From: Calliphora vicina
Taxonomy: Eukaryota; Arthropoda; Insecta; Diptera; Calliphoridae
Reading direction: 5' to 3'
NCBI RefSeq assembly: GCF_958450345.1
Contig: NC_088781.1
Span: 69,699,240 to 69,763,239, forward strand
Length of the DNA stretch: 64,000 nucleotides
The stretch's first letter is position 1; each line of letters starts with the position of its first letter. The notes below the pieces were generated by a model, which was not told the DNA's origin, did not search any database, and saw nothing but the letters and a program-made list of their open reading frames with translations. Of the stretch, positions 55,690 through 64,000 are shown in pieces. The translations under genes and the position numbers were made by a program.

Positions 55690-56992
55690 TTTTTAAAATA
55701 TATATTTTGTATTTTTTTAGTGGATATCCATTACCGAAGATTTAGGATAAATTTGTGTGACGAGTTGTGCAGACCATGTTCTGTAAAACAGACCACAATT
55801 TATGATCTAAAGGATTTATATCTAGACTACTAGAAGGCCAATCATCAATTAAAGTGAAATTGGCAAAATGTTTTTTATCCAGGTTTTTCATGTATATACT
55901 TGGGCAAGGTCCTGGTTAATTTATTAAAAAAAAATATATCCTTTAGTGTATTCAGAACTTTTTCAAAAAGGTCAGACTGCTGACTATTTTACTCCTTTTT
56001 CGCAGAAATGGAGCTTTGTCTCTAGCAACCTCTTTCGCAGCTTGTCGAGATGACGTTGCATAGACTCTGTCGTTTTGTTTGTTGAAACACTCTTCCACTG
56101 TGAAAATGTTCTCATCTGTGGGCGTTATTTTTGTACTGTACTTTTCTACTCTGAGTATAGTATTAAATGATTTTAATTGAGTTTTGTAAGATAACTAACG
56201 AAAAAAATTATGAAACCCTGACTTTCCAGAGTCCCACTCAATGAAAACCAAAAATACCACTTTTCTTTATTGACTATGTTGTAGCCGGCGCGCCGTTGAG
56301 CTTAACAACCTTACTGAACATAACTTTGCGATATTCGGACATTTAGATGGTCAAAATGCATGAAAAAGGCAAAAGAATTACAATTCTTCCTATACGATAT
56401 ATACTAATTTCAAATCGATATATCTCGATTCCTAGACCTGACCCAGCGAAATGCCGGGACACGTGTTACTTTTTTTACCAATCTATCATTTCCCGGTGGG
56501 CAGAACCTCCAAATGCTGAGTTGAAATTATTTATTACTGGTTGTATTTTGAAGGCTCAATGGTATAATGGGGTCGACGGCTTAGCTGTTCAGCATTGTTA
56601 GGAAAATGTAAGCTTGAAAGAATATTTTCAAAACTGTCTCGAATCATAACCTTGGACATAAACGGCAGGAATATATTCCATTTTAGACCAATACAAACTT
56701 ATTTCTGCCAATTTGTGGATACTCATTGCTCTCAATTCTTCTTTACTTATGGAAAATATTATATCTTACTGGTGACAAGAACGTTTCGTTTGGGGAATTA
56801 TGTACTATATTAGTGTGTCGGACTATCAAACTGTATCAAACACTTCTAAAATACCTTTGGGTATAAAACCTGCCCGTATATGCAATCAGGGTCGGTATAA
56901 GCTTTCGAAACGTAATTTTGATTGGCTTTTCTCCTCTGAAATTTAATTAAAAATTCTTTGTCTGCTTTAGTTTTGGGAACACCTTTTGGCAT
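55690..56992 (-). pseudogene. mariner-type (DD37D-like) transposase relic, split by another repeat
   Basis: On the minus strand, MPKGVPKTKADKEF starts at 56992 and continues about 50 residues to near 56830. After a foreign block the catalytic part follows (56165-55690). It reads TPTDENIFTVEECFNKQNDR (first catalytic Asp region), VYATSSRQAAKE, then a decayed middle. Later come NLDKKHFANF, DDWPSSSLDINPLDHKLWS (third catalytic Asp region, NPLD) and VCTTRHTNLS before a stop. The WPxSSPDLNPLDxxxW layout with Asp as third residue is typical of the mariner DD37D/maT lineage. Several frame changes and stops; the helix-turn-helix half is incomplete. Inverted ends were not found. Confidence 0.7.
56283..56828 (+). 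repeat. Foreign block inside the mariner relic
   Basis: Begins near GCCGGCGCGCCGTTGAG and contains CTTTGCGATATTCGGACATT with AAAATGCATGAAAAAGGC at 56325-56370, shared with 22645. The remainder (CTAGACCTGACCCAGCGAAATG, GGGTCGACGGCTTAGC) is less AT-rich. Its origin is unknown. Confidence 0.5.
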
Positions 56993-57076
56993 TTTTCGAT
57001 TTTATTGGTTTTACAATGTAAATAGAGCAATACTCTAATTTGTGAAACGAAAAAAAGCTTTTACTTTCCCAGTAAA

Positions 57077-57450
57077 TACTTGCAACGAGAGAATAAAATC
57101 AAAATTTACAAAATTACTCTCTTAAATTCTCAAAAATAGTAAAAAGTAAATGAACGCTTTTCCAGTAACAATTGTTTTATACACACAGTTTTCTTCTTTT
57201 TTCCTTTTAAAATATATAAATACTCACATTTTCTTCAATTTTATTGAAAATTCTTTTTTAACATTTTTTCACCACAAAAATAAAATTGTAAATAAATTAA
57301 CAATAACACAAAACATATGAAATATAATAAAATATAACTTGTAATAGTTTGCAACGAGAGAACACTTTCTAAAATTTATACGCTCTTGATTTTTTCTCTA
57401 CTTACAAGTTTTTTGAGTTAATGAACGCTTTTCCAGTAACAATTGTTACT
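57077..57450 (+). repeat. Direct repeat pair GCAACGAGAGAA...AACGCTTTTCCAGTAAC
   Basis: GCAACGAGAGAA...AATGAACGCTTTTCCAGTAA, then CAATTGTT occurs at about 57077-57176 and again at about 57351-57450, roughly 270 bp apart. Between them lies AT-rich sequence. It may be an element with two direct ends, or a small tandem duplication. Confidence 0.6.
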
Positions 57451-58187
57451 AACTAGTAACAACTTTCAGTTACTGAACATAGCTTTTAATTGTTCAATGC
57501 ATTTGTTCCCAAATGTTTATCTTTGACGACGAATGGGACACATATGTCCCATGATTTTTCTCGTAGAAGGAGTAATAATTTTGTAAATTTTGACAACACT
57601 TTAGTCTCGTAATGTCGCCTTTCCGAGTAAGAATCCGCAAAAAAATTTTAAAAATTTCCAGCGGAAAATTCTTCGTCGTCAAAGGGTTAAAGATGAAATG
57701 CGCACTTATAGTTTTAAGAAAAATTTAATTTTATTTTCAAAAAATTTAAGTAAAGTCCATGCAATGAACGCTGGCTCAGATCTCAATTTCATCGGCCAAA
57801 AGTACAACTTTTTGTTAACTCCGAAAAATTTTAATGCCATTCAATAGTAAACACATTGAAACTAAGATAGCCAAAAAATTATATAAAAATATTGTCAATT
57901 GTGTGCGTGGCCTGCTGTTAAAGTCAAATATTTTATGTCATTTTATAAAAAATGTGATTTTTGTAAATTTGATCAGAAGTAAATTATCATTATTCGCAAA
58001 CTATTATCGATAATTGGATGATTTTTTTTTGTTATGTTGGTAGGATAATAGTTTTTAAGAACTGGTATGATTTGCCACTGTACCGTTTATACCTGATGTG
58101 TTATTAATTTTTGTCAGGTACTATATTTTAGTCAATTTCAAATTTTACTACCAGGAAAAAGGCCACAGTGTCCTATTTAAGCCTATA
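57451..58187. other. AT-rich DNA, nothing recognised
   Basis: No gene or clear repeat. CAGTAACAATTGTTACTAACTAGTAAC near 57434-57460 is a short near-palindrome. Confidence 0.4.
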
Positions 58188-58733
58188 CAGTGAATGTCAC
58201 TTAAAATCGTACACCATCGTAGTCAAATTTTATTCATTAGTTTTAGAAAGTTGATGTTTTGGAAATATTTTAAAATGCTATTTTTATATTGTGTGTACTA
58301 TTACCTATTAGAAAATTGGGTATAATTTTAATTGCCCTTATCCACAAATAAAAAAAATTGGTAAGACTGTCAGTGCCCAGAATATCAACGCTTCATTTAA
58401 AATCGTAAAGGCACTAAAAAATAGCAAATGATACCCTACAAAGTATTAGGATTATTTAATATTAAAATTTTTTTTAATTTTTAACGTTTTAATTATAATT
58501 TAATATAATTGTACGAATTTAAGTGAAATATGAATTTTGTGATGTTCTTTAATTTTCATCAATATTTTTTTTAACGAATTGAGGTTTTGTTAACTTTTTT
58601 GTTGAAATACATATTTTTTATTCCAATTAATAAAATTACTTTTAATTTTTTATATAATCACCTATTAGTGCCTGTATAATTTCATAATATTTAAAAAAAA
58701 AATATGTTGTACGATTTTGAGTGACACTCACTG
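58188..58733. mobile_element. TA-flanked MITE, 546 bp, CAGTGAATGTCAC ends
   Basis: CAGTGAATGTCACTTAAAAT with CGTACA at 58188 is mirrored by TGTACGATTTTGAGTGACAC with TCACTG ending at 58733. TA stands outside both (58186-58187; 58734-58735). It is a Tc1/mariner/pogo-type non-autonomous element. A second word TTAAAATCGTA near 58396 lies inside. Interior AT-rich. Confidence 0.82.
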
Positions 58734-58859
58734 TATATACTTGTTGGCCTGTTTGTTGAACACTTTTTTCATTTTTTCCCAAATTTTGTTCCAATATTAT
58801 TTTACCTGTCGATATGACTGGCGCAAAGTACAAGTCGCAATTTTGAAGATATTGCGATA

Positions 58860-59440
58860 AAATTTGGTACATACATTTTCTCGGCCTATTAAATCTGGCG
58901 GAAATCGGTCCATTATTTCACCTAGCACCCATACAAACGTTCTCCCGAAATTGGACTTTATCGGTCATAAATATTTAATTTATATAGGTATCTACACAAA
59001 TTTTGCTCCAAATAAGTTTTATATATACTGAATTCATGTCACCTAATTTTATTATGATCGGTCCATAATTAGTCATAGCTCCCATATAAGGCTCGCGTCC
59101 GAAAATCACTCTAACGAGCATAAATCTCTTAATAATTATGGTATACACATAAAATTCAACAGAAATAACTTGCATATAGACATAAATCACACGATCTAAT
59201 TTCATGGCGATCGGTCCATAATTAGTCATAGCTCCCATATAAGGCCCGCTTCCGAAAATCACTTTAACGAGCATAAATCTCTTAAAAATACAGGTATAAT
59301 CATAAAATTCAACACCATTTGTACATAGTCCCCATACAAGATCCACCTCAGAAAATGACTTGAACATTCATAACTGTTTTATGTAAACATACATTTATTT
59401 TACCCACTTTTGTGAAGATCGGTCCATAAAAAAAAATCCA
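58860..59440 (-). repeat. Dispersed repeat family B, minus-strand copy
   Basis: CGGAAATCGGTCCATTATTT, CCGAAATTGGACTTTATCGG, then two or three tandem units with GATCGGTCCATAATTAGTCA and TCCGAAAATCACT. The same order, reversed, as at 43970. Because units are nearly 150 bp and stop-poor, an accidental 130-codon frame spans them; it is not a gene. Confidence 0.78.
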
Positions 59441-60830
59441 GAAAAAAATTTTATTCAGCCTAACCATAAAAGAAATTTTAAAGTTAATTTTAAAAAAGCT
59501 TTAAGCTGTGACATAGTATTTTAGAAGGCGAATTCAACCTTTAAAAAGTAGAGGAGATATTTCTGACACTGGCAAAACAATGTCTACTGGGTGTATACTT
59601 ATAAGTATGTATGTGTGTGTGTGAAGTACAATGATCAAATATCAACATTTTAATGAATATGACATTTTTGTTGCTTTTTATTTATATTAAATAACGAACC
59701 AAATTGAACTAAGCAAATAAAGGCATGATCAGTGGTTTTGTACGTTACTCTTTCGTTTTTATTTTTCCGTATTAAAAAATACAATGAATAAAAAAGACAG
59801 ACTGACATTTATTCTTAAGTAAATACAATTGTACGAGAATTGTTTGTTTTGGTTCTTAATTTTATGTTTTGTTATGATTTCGCTTCGTCAGCAGTTTTCA
59901 ACGATTCCGATTAATTTTGTGTGAATTCTCTTCGGATCATAAACAAATAAACCAACAACATGCAAGTGAAATAATTATGCTGAGAAACCCTGCATTAAGC
60001 CTGACACTTGCAAGTAATTATAATCAATTTGTATTTCAGATCGTCATCTATGGTTAAAATTATTGGATGATCTTTTTACATTATTTAACTTAAGAATTTA
60101 GTATGGATTAAAAATTTAACTTAATAACTGAATTCGGGGATATTTGTAAATTTTCAGAAAAATTAAACAGATTATCTAGATTCCCAACCAACAAACAAGC
60201 TCATTAGATAATTGTATTATCAATGGAGAACACTAAATTTTAAATTCGTCTAAAGCTGTTTTAAAAATTATTTTTTGAATCAGAAACCAATATTTCTAGT
60301 CCGTCATTGTGCTTTATGTACTCTGGGCTATGCGGATTTCTAGTTCAGAATCCTCCATGATGATTCGATGTCAGAGATTTAGTTCGTTAGGCAATATAAC
60401 ACTTTCGATTTAAAAATTTCTTAAACAAAAGTATAAAATTATTAAGTAAAAGAATTTTCCTGCTGTTTATTTACATACATACATATGTATTTATGTATTT
60501 AACTGATTGCCACTACACTCTGAATACAAACGAGTGTATGTGTGCAAGTTTGTTGTATTGATTCTAGACTCTCAGTTCTTTATGAGTACGATTTAATATT
60601 CTTGATCTTTTGACACTTGTGGAATCAAAGATCACAGTCGTAATCACTTAAAAGCGATTCAATATTTAAAATCATACAATTTCAAATTGGAAGCAAAATG
60701 AAAAGCTTCAAATACTATAGATTAGATAACCTTATACTGTGTAATATTGACCAATAAATAAGTATGTATGTATTTATTTCTGTATGTAAATCTGTGCGTA
60801 TGCATATACAAATACATATGAACGTATAAT
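59441..60830. other. Apparently single-copy AT-rich DNA
   Basis: No match to other repeats in the window was noticed. TATGTATGTATTT-type low-complexity words occur near 60470-60500 and 60760-60820. No frames with coding character. Confidence 0.4.
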
Positions 60831-61230
60831 AATCACACAGTGCACTGTGATACAAAAGTTAAATATGCAGGGGTTCTCATGTAGCAATATGACTTCGTTT
60901 CAGTGAAATAGCTGCAACTTCAAAACATTATAAATATGTTCTTTAGAAGCCAATTTTAAAATTTGAAAATAGCTGGGTTACGATAGTTTAAAGTCAGGAC
61001 GCTCCCTAACTTAAGCAAAATACTCTCGGCTATATTTTTTACCCACCATCAAAAAAGATCGGTGGTATATTGATTTTGTCATTTCGTTTGCAACATATCG
61101 AAATATTGGTCGAAGAACCAAAAAGTATATATATCCGGGGTCCTCATAAGATTCTAAGACCATCTAGCTATGCTCGTCGGTCTGTCTGTCTGTTGAAAAC
61201 ACGATAGTGCTCAAACGAAAGGAGCTAGAT
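60831..61230. repeat. Dispersed repeat family C, minus-strand copy and extension
   Basis: GCACTGTGATACAAAAGTTAA, GGGGTTCTCATGTAGC, TTTAAAGTCAGGACGCTCCC mirror 44810-45055. A plus-strand stretch follows (61042-61200): CACCATCAAAAAAGATCGG, AAAAAGTATATATATCCGGGG, TCGGTCTGTCTGTCTGTTGA, another fly-type repeat core. Confidence 0.6.
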
Positions 61231-62110
61231 TTCTAAAATTTAGCATAAATTTAAAATTTACATAAAAAATAGGTCTACGGTTTAGAAGTTACATATTTAT
61301 TTGCAGTTTTTTTTTTCATTTCTACCACTGTGACCCAAAAGCTCGGTTTAAGGTTCTCGCACAACCACGATATGAGATCATCCTCGGGTGAAGTTTATTG
61401 TTAATCTTCTCCATTTGCAAAGATTCGTCGTTTCTGCCTTTCTAAATATTAGCATAAGTATTTAAACAGAAATATAAAATACGAAAAGTTTCGCGTTAAA
61501 AATGGGAACTCGATTTTAGACCCATGGCAAACCATTTAGAATTCGTCGTAGATTACGATTTTGATAACCCCTTGGTGTATTTTTTTTATTGCATACAAAT
61601 TGACCCACTCTAATATATTTACTAGAATGTCCCTTAGAATTACATTTTTTGAAATGTTGAAACGGTACCCACTGAAAACTGTCGTAATGACCAAAATACC
61701 ACCAAAAAAATGTTTAGCTTGTTCTAAGAAGGGCAACTAAATTTATATAAAACAGTTTGATTATTTTTAACTTGAATAAGGGCTCAAATCAAAATAATAC
61801 CTTTTTATGAAAATATACGATGCATTTCTATTTCAACTTTTGTATTAACTCAAAATAATACCTTTTGTTGATATGAAAGTAGTCACTACATTATCACGAA
61901 AATAGTCTCAAAAGTGGAGTAATCGGCATACTTTGAAATTTATACAGTACATAGATATTGATGTTGTTAGTTGATATATAACTTATATGTATTGAATTTT
62001 ATTTGAAATTTCTAAATCGGGACACCACTAAAAAATCCTATTTAATTATTAAAACAAAATATTAATTTAAATTGTGTAAAACCTAGACTCATAGGAATAG
62101 TTAATATTAA
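61231..62110. other. AT-rich DNA, nothing recognised
   Basis: CAAAATAATACCTTTT occurs twice (about 61791 and 61850). No gene. Confidence 0.4.
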
Positions 62111-62840
62111 TATATATGGGGGTTTTCATGTCAAGTGATCCAACTTTTGAAAGCTTAGACCTATTGGATAGTAATTCAGACACAATTTTTCACCAAAATC
62201 GGTCATGAAATGTCTGAGTTAGAGGCGGTAAAAATTTGATATTTTAGCCAAAAAGGTGTTTTTTCTCATCCATGTAACTTATTAATATTCTTCTTAATAA
62301 GTTTGGGACGGTGTAGTTTGCTATTTCTTCAATCTGTCAAAAAAATAAATAAAAATAAAAAATGTTTGACATTTTTTTTCCAAAATCAAAAACTATTTTG
62401 ACTTTTTTTCAAAATGGGCCTATTTTCTCAAAAGAAAGCTTAGGTATTTTCCTTGAAGTTCTTTTTGGTCGCTTAGTGGGATGCGCGTGGGGTATACACA
62501 CAGCCTCAAAAGTGAGTAAACACCAGCGAATTTTTTGATTTTTTTAAGATCATGAAAATCGTTATTGTCCGACTTAAATCTTATTTTCACAACCGAATCT
62601 ATTATTTAAACCAATCTCCAACAAACCGAAACATTAAAATTTTAATCGAAGGATAAATATTAGGATTTTCATTATCTTAAAAAAATCAAATAATTTTCAA
62701 AATACGGGTTTTATAACTCAAGATATAAAATTTTTGATTTTTTTTTCAAAACCAATATATTTAATTTTTTGGTCAAAAGAAAGCTTAGGTATATTCCTCT
62801 TTTGTCGCTGAGTGGGATATATAGTGGCTGGAAATCATAT
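62111..62840 (+). repeat. Family F fragments
   Basis: ATGGGGGTTTTCATGTCAAG at 62116 opens an arm like that at 34564 (TAGACCTATTGGATAGTAAT, GTCTGAGTTAGAGG). Parts of 180-bp units appear near 62440-62490 (GTCGCTTAGTGGGATGCGCG) and 62770-62825 (AAAGAAAGCTTAGGTATATTCC). They are separated by an unrelated block at 62500-62700. There is no mirrored arm. Confidence 0.6.
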
Positions 62841-62925
62841 TAGTTAAATTTGTTTTAAAGGTGCTGGTTGAAATAAATTGTGAGCCACTGTATATCGAAT
62901 TAAATGTTTTGTAACTGTTTTAATT

Positions 62926-63043
62926 TTCAAAACGGAACATTTGTTCCCGTCCCGGCGTCCCGTTCAGAGTATCGCCGGGACGCGGGACATTCGGCTCTAA
63001 AACTGGTCTGTCCCGTCGAAAACTGGACGGTTGGCAAGTCTAT
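62926..63043 (-). repeat. hAT-like terminal fragment, GC-rich
   Basis: Read on the minus strand it starts TAGACTTGCCAACCGTCCAG and contains GTCCCGCGTCCCGGCG and GGGACGCCGGGACGGG. A TAGAC start and GC-rich subterminal words suit a hAT end. The element body and the other end were not found. Confidence 0.45.
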
Positions 63044-63049
63044 ATATTA

Positions 63050-63230
63050 TGTATGTGGGCTAGGAGAAATAATGAATCGATTATAACCAAATTCAATAGG
63101 CTTCGTCATTGGGGCAATAGAAAAACTTATACCAAATTTTGTCGAATTATCTTAATCGACTCAGAAAGTGACCCACTTTAAGTTGGGTGTTAGGACAATA
63201 TTTTTGCAAGTTATAAACATAAGTCCAGAT
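63050..63230 (+). repeat. Family B relic
   Basis: GGGCTAGGAGAAATAATGAA, CCAAATTCAATAGGCTTCGT, TTAATCGACTCAGAAAGTGA and TTGGGTGTTAGGACAATATT match the right half of the copy at 43970. Confidence 0.65.
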
Positions 63231-63317
63231 TTTCGTTTATTTCGATAAATGGTCCGATCATATATCATAATTAGCCAAAAAAAATGTCGACTTAAAAAAC
63301 ACGAGTTAGGGCCTTTT

Positions 63318-64000
63318 TATACCCTTCAGCTTCGTGAGAAGGGTATATATATGTTTGTCATTCCGTTTGTAATTTCTACATTTTTCATTTCCGACCCTAT
63401 AGAGTATATATATTCTGGATCCTTATAGATAGCGGAGTCGATTAAGCCATGTCCGCCTGTCTGTCTGTCCGTCTGTTGAAATCAATTTTCTGAAGGCCCC
63501 AGATATCTCCGGGATCCAAATCTTCAACAATTCTGTCAGACATACTTTCGAGAATTTTGCTATTTAAAATCAGCAAAATCCGTCCATAAATAACGGAGAT
63601 ATGAGCAAAAATCCGAGACAACCTCTGAAAATTTCATCAAAAAACACAATGTATTGCATGCTTTGACAAAAAAGCAACAAAACGTATGGTAGGATGTGCA
63701 AGCTTTGCGTATTTTGTTTTTCTTTTGGCGTTGTTGTTGTTTTTTATACAATTAAACGTATGTTTGGATGTGTGTTGGTTTCATTGCCTTGCGTATTTTG
63801 TTTTTGTTTTTCTTTTGGTGTTCTGTTTCGTTTGGCGTTGTTGTTGTTTTTTGTGTTGTTGATAAATTTAGGATGCTGTAAGCTGAAAGTGGGCAATGTA
63901 CATACATACCTATATACTAATTATAAAAAATAATAATGCATCCACAACAAAGATGAAGGGTATATAAGATTCGGCATAGCCGAATATAGCACTCTTACTT
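63318..64000 (+). repeat. Dispersed repeat family A, copy 3 (cut by the window edge)
   Basis: Starts TATACCCTTCAGCTTCGTGA and reaches ATAGCACTCTTACTT at the last base. The only missing part compared with copy 1 should be the final GTTTT. It has short TA and GTCTG tracts and two TTG-rich blocks, and represents the unexpanded, uninterrupted form. Confidence 0.85.

Noticed and set aside
58975..59367. A 130-residue frame with internal repeats
   Set aside because: It spans tandem units of dispersed repeat B, which is broken in other copies.

Overview
The window looks like AT-rich nuclear DNA of a brachyceran fly, probably a calyptrate such as a blow fly or house/stable fly relative. The evidence is the abundance of fly-type dispersed repeats (units ending in AAACAAGTAAG with hairpins and GTCTGTCTG/GACGGACG tracts), an extremely short 65-base spliceosomal intron, fly-type TATA and initiator signals, and jockey, LOA, CR1, RTE, mariner, Tc1 and hAT relatives. 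The species call is inference. I see no host housekeeping gene, tRNA, rRNA or CRISPR array.

Only two loci look like host genes. One is an intact 116-residue secreted protein on the minus strand (3944-4294) with a TATA box, initiator and poly(A) signal. The other is a frame-broken small secreted, cysteine-bearing peptide at 13916-14106, also with TATA and poly(A) signals. Two stretches (about 25.9-27.4 kb and 59.4-60.8 kb) look single-copy, without recognised coding.

Nearly everything else is transposon, often nested. Left part (1-15 kb): foldback hAT-like MITEs at 992, 5211 (inside a family B repeat) and 14651, a 5'-truncated RTE-like retrotransposon (10963-13443) and a small coding relic at 9.7 kb. 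15.3-20.6 kb: a long-armed foldback element whose left arm is split by a second element, which in turn carries a hAT-like MITE; small duplications mark the two inner insertions clearly. 20.6-27.4 kb: a jockey 3' end, foldback MITEs, a Harbinger-type MITE and apparently unique DNA. 27.4-31.5 kb: a heavily deleted LOA-like retrotransposon. 31.9-41.8 kb: a CR1-like element with intact ORF1 and a long ORF2, whose inter-ORF spacer is filled by a 3.6-kb repeat that itself contains a 2.56-kb near-perfect palindrome of 180-bp units. 41.8-45 kb: a TA-flanked element with a Tc1 relic inside, a LOA/I-like relic, and repeat families B and C. 47.15-51.06 kb: a DNA transposon with about 300-bp inverted ends and a spliced transposase broken by two stop codons. 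51.8-64 kb: an old inverted repeat holding a solo LTR, a split mariner relic, more MITEs, and partial copies of families A, B, C and F.

The density, mixed orientation and depth of nesting suggest pericentromeric or intergenic repeat-rich DNA, possibly a small-RNA source locus; that last point is inference. Repeat names used here: A = 0.9-kb unit with CTTCAGCTTCGTGAGAAG hairpin; B = unit with 145-bp internal repeats and a TTTAATCGACTCAGAAAGTG core; C = unit near TTAGGAAGCATCCTGAC; F = foldback with GGGCATTTCATGTCAAGTGA-like ends.
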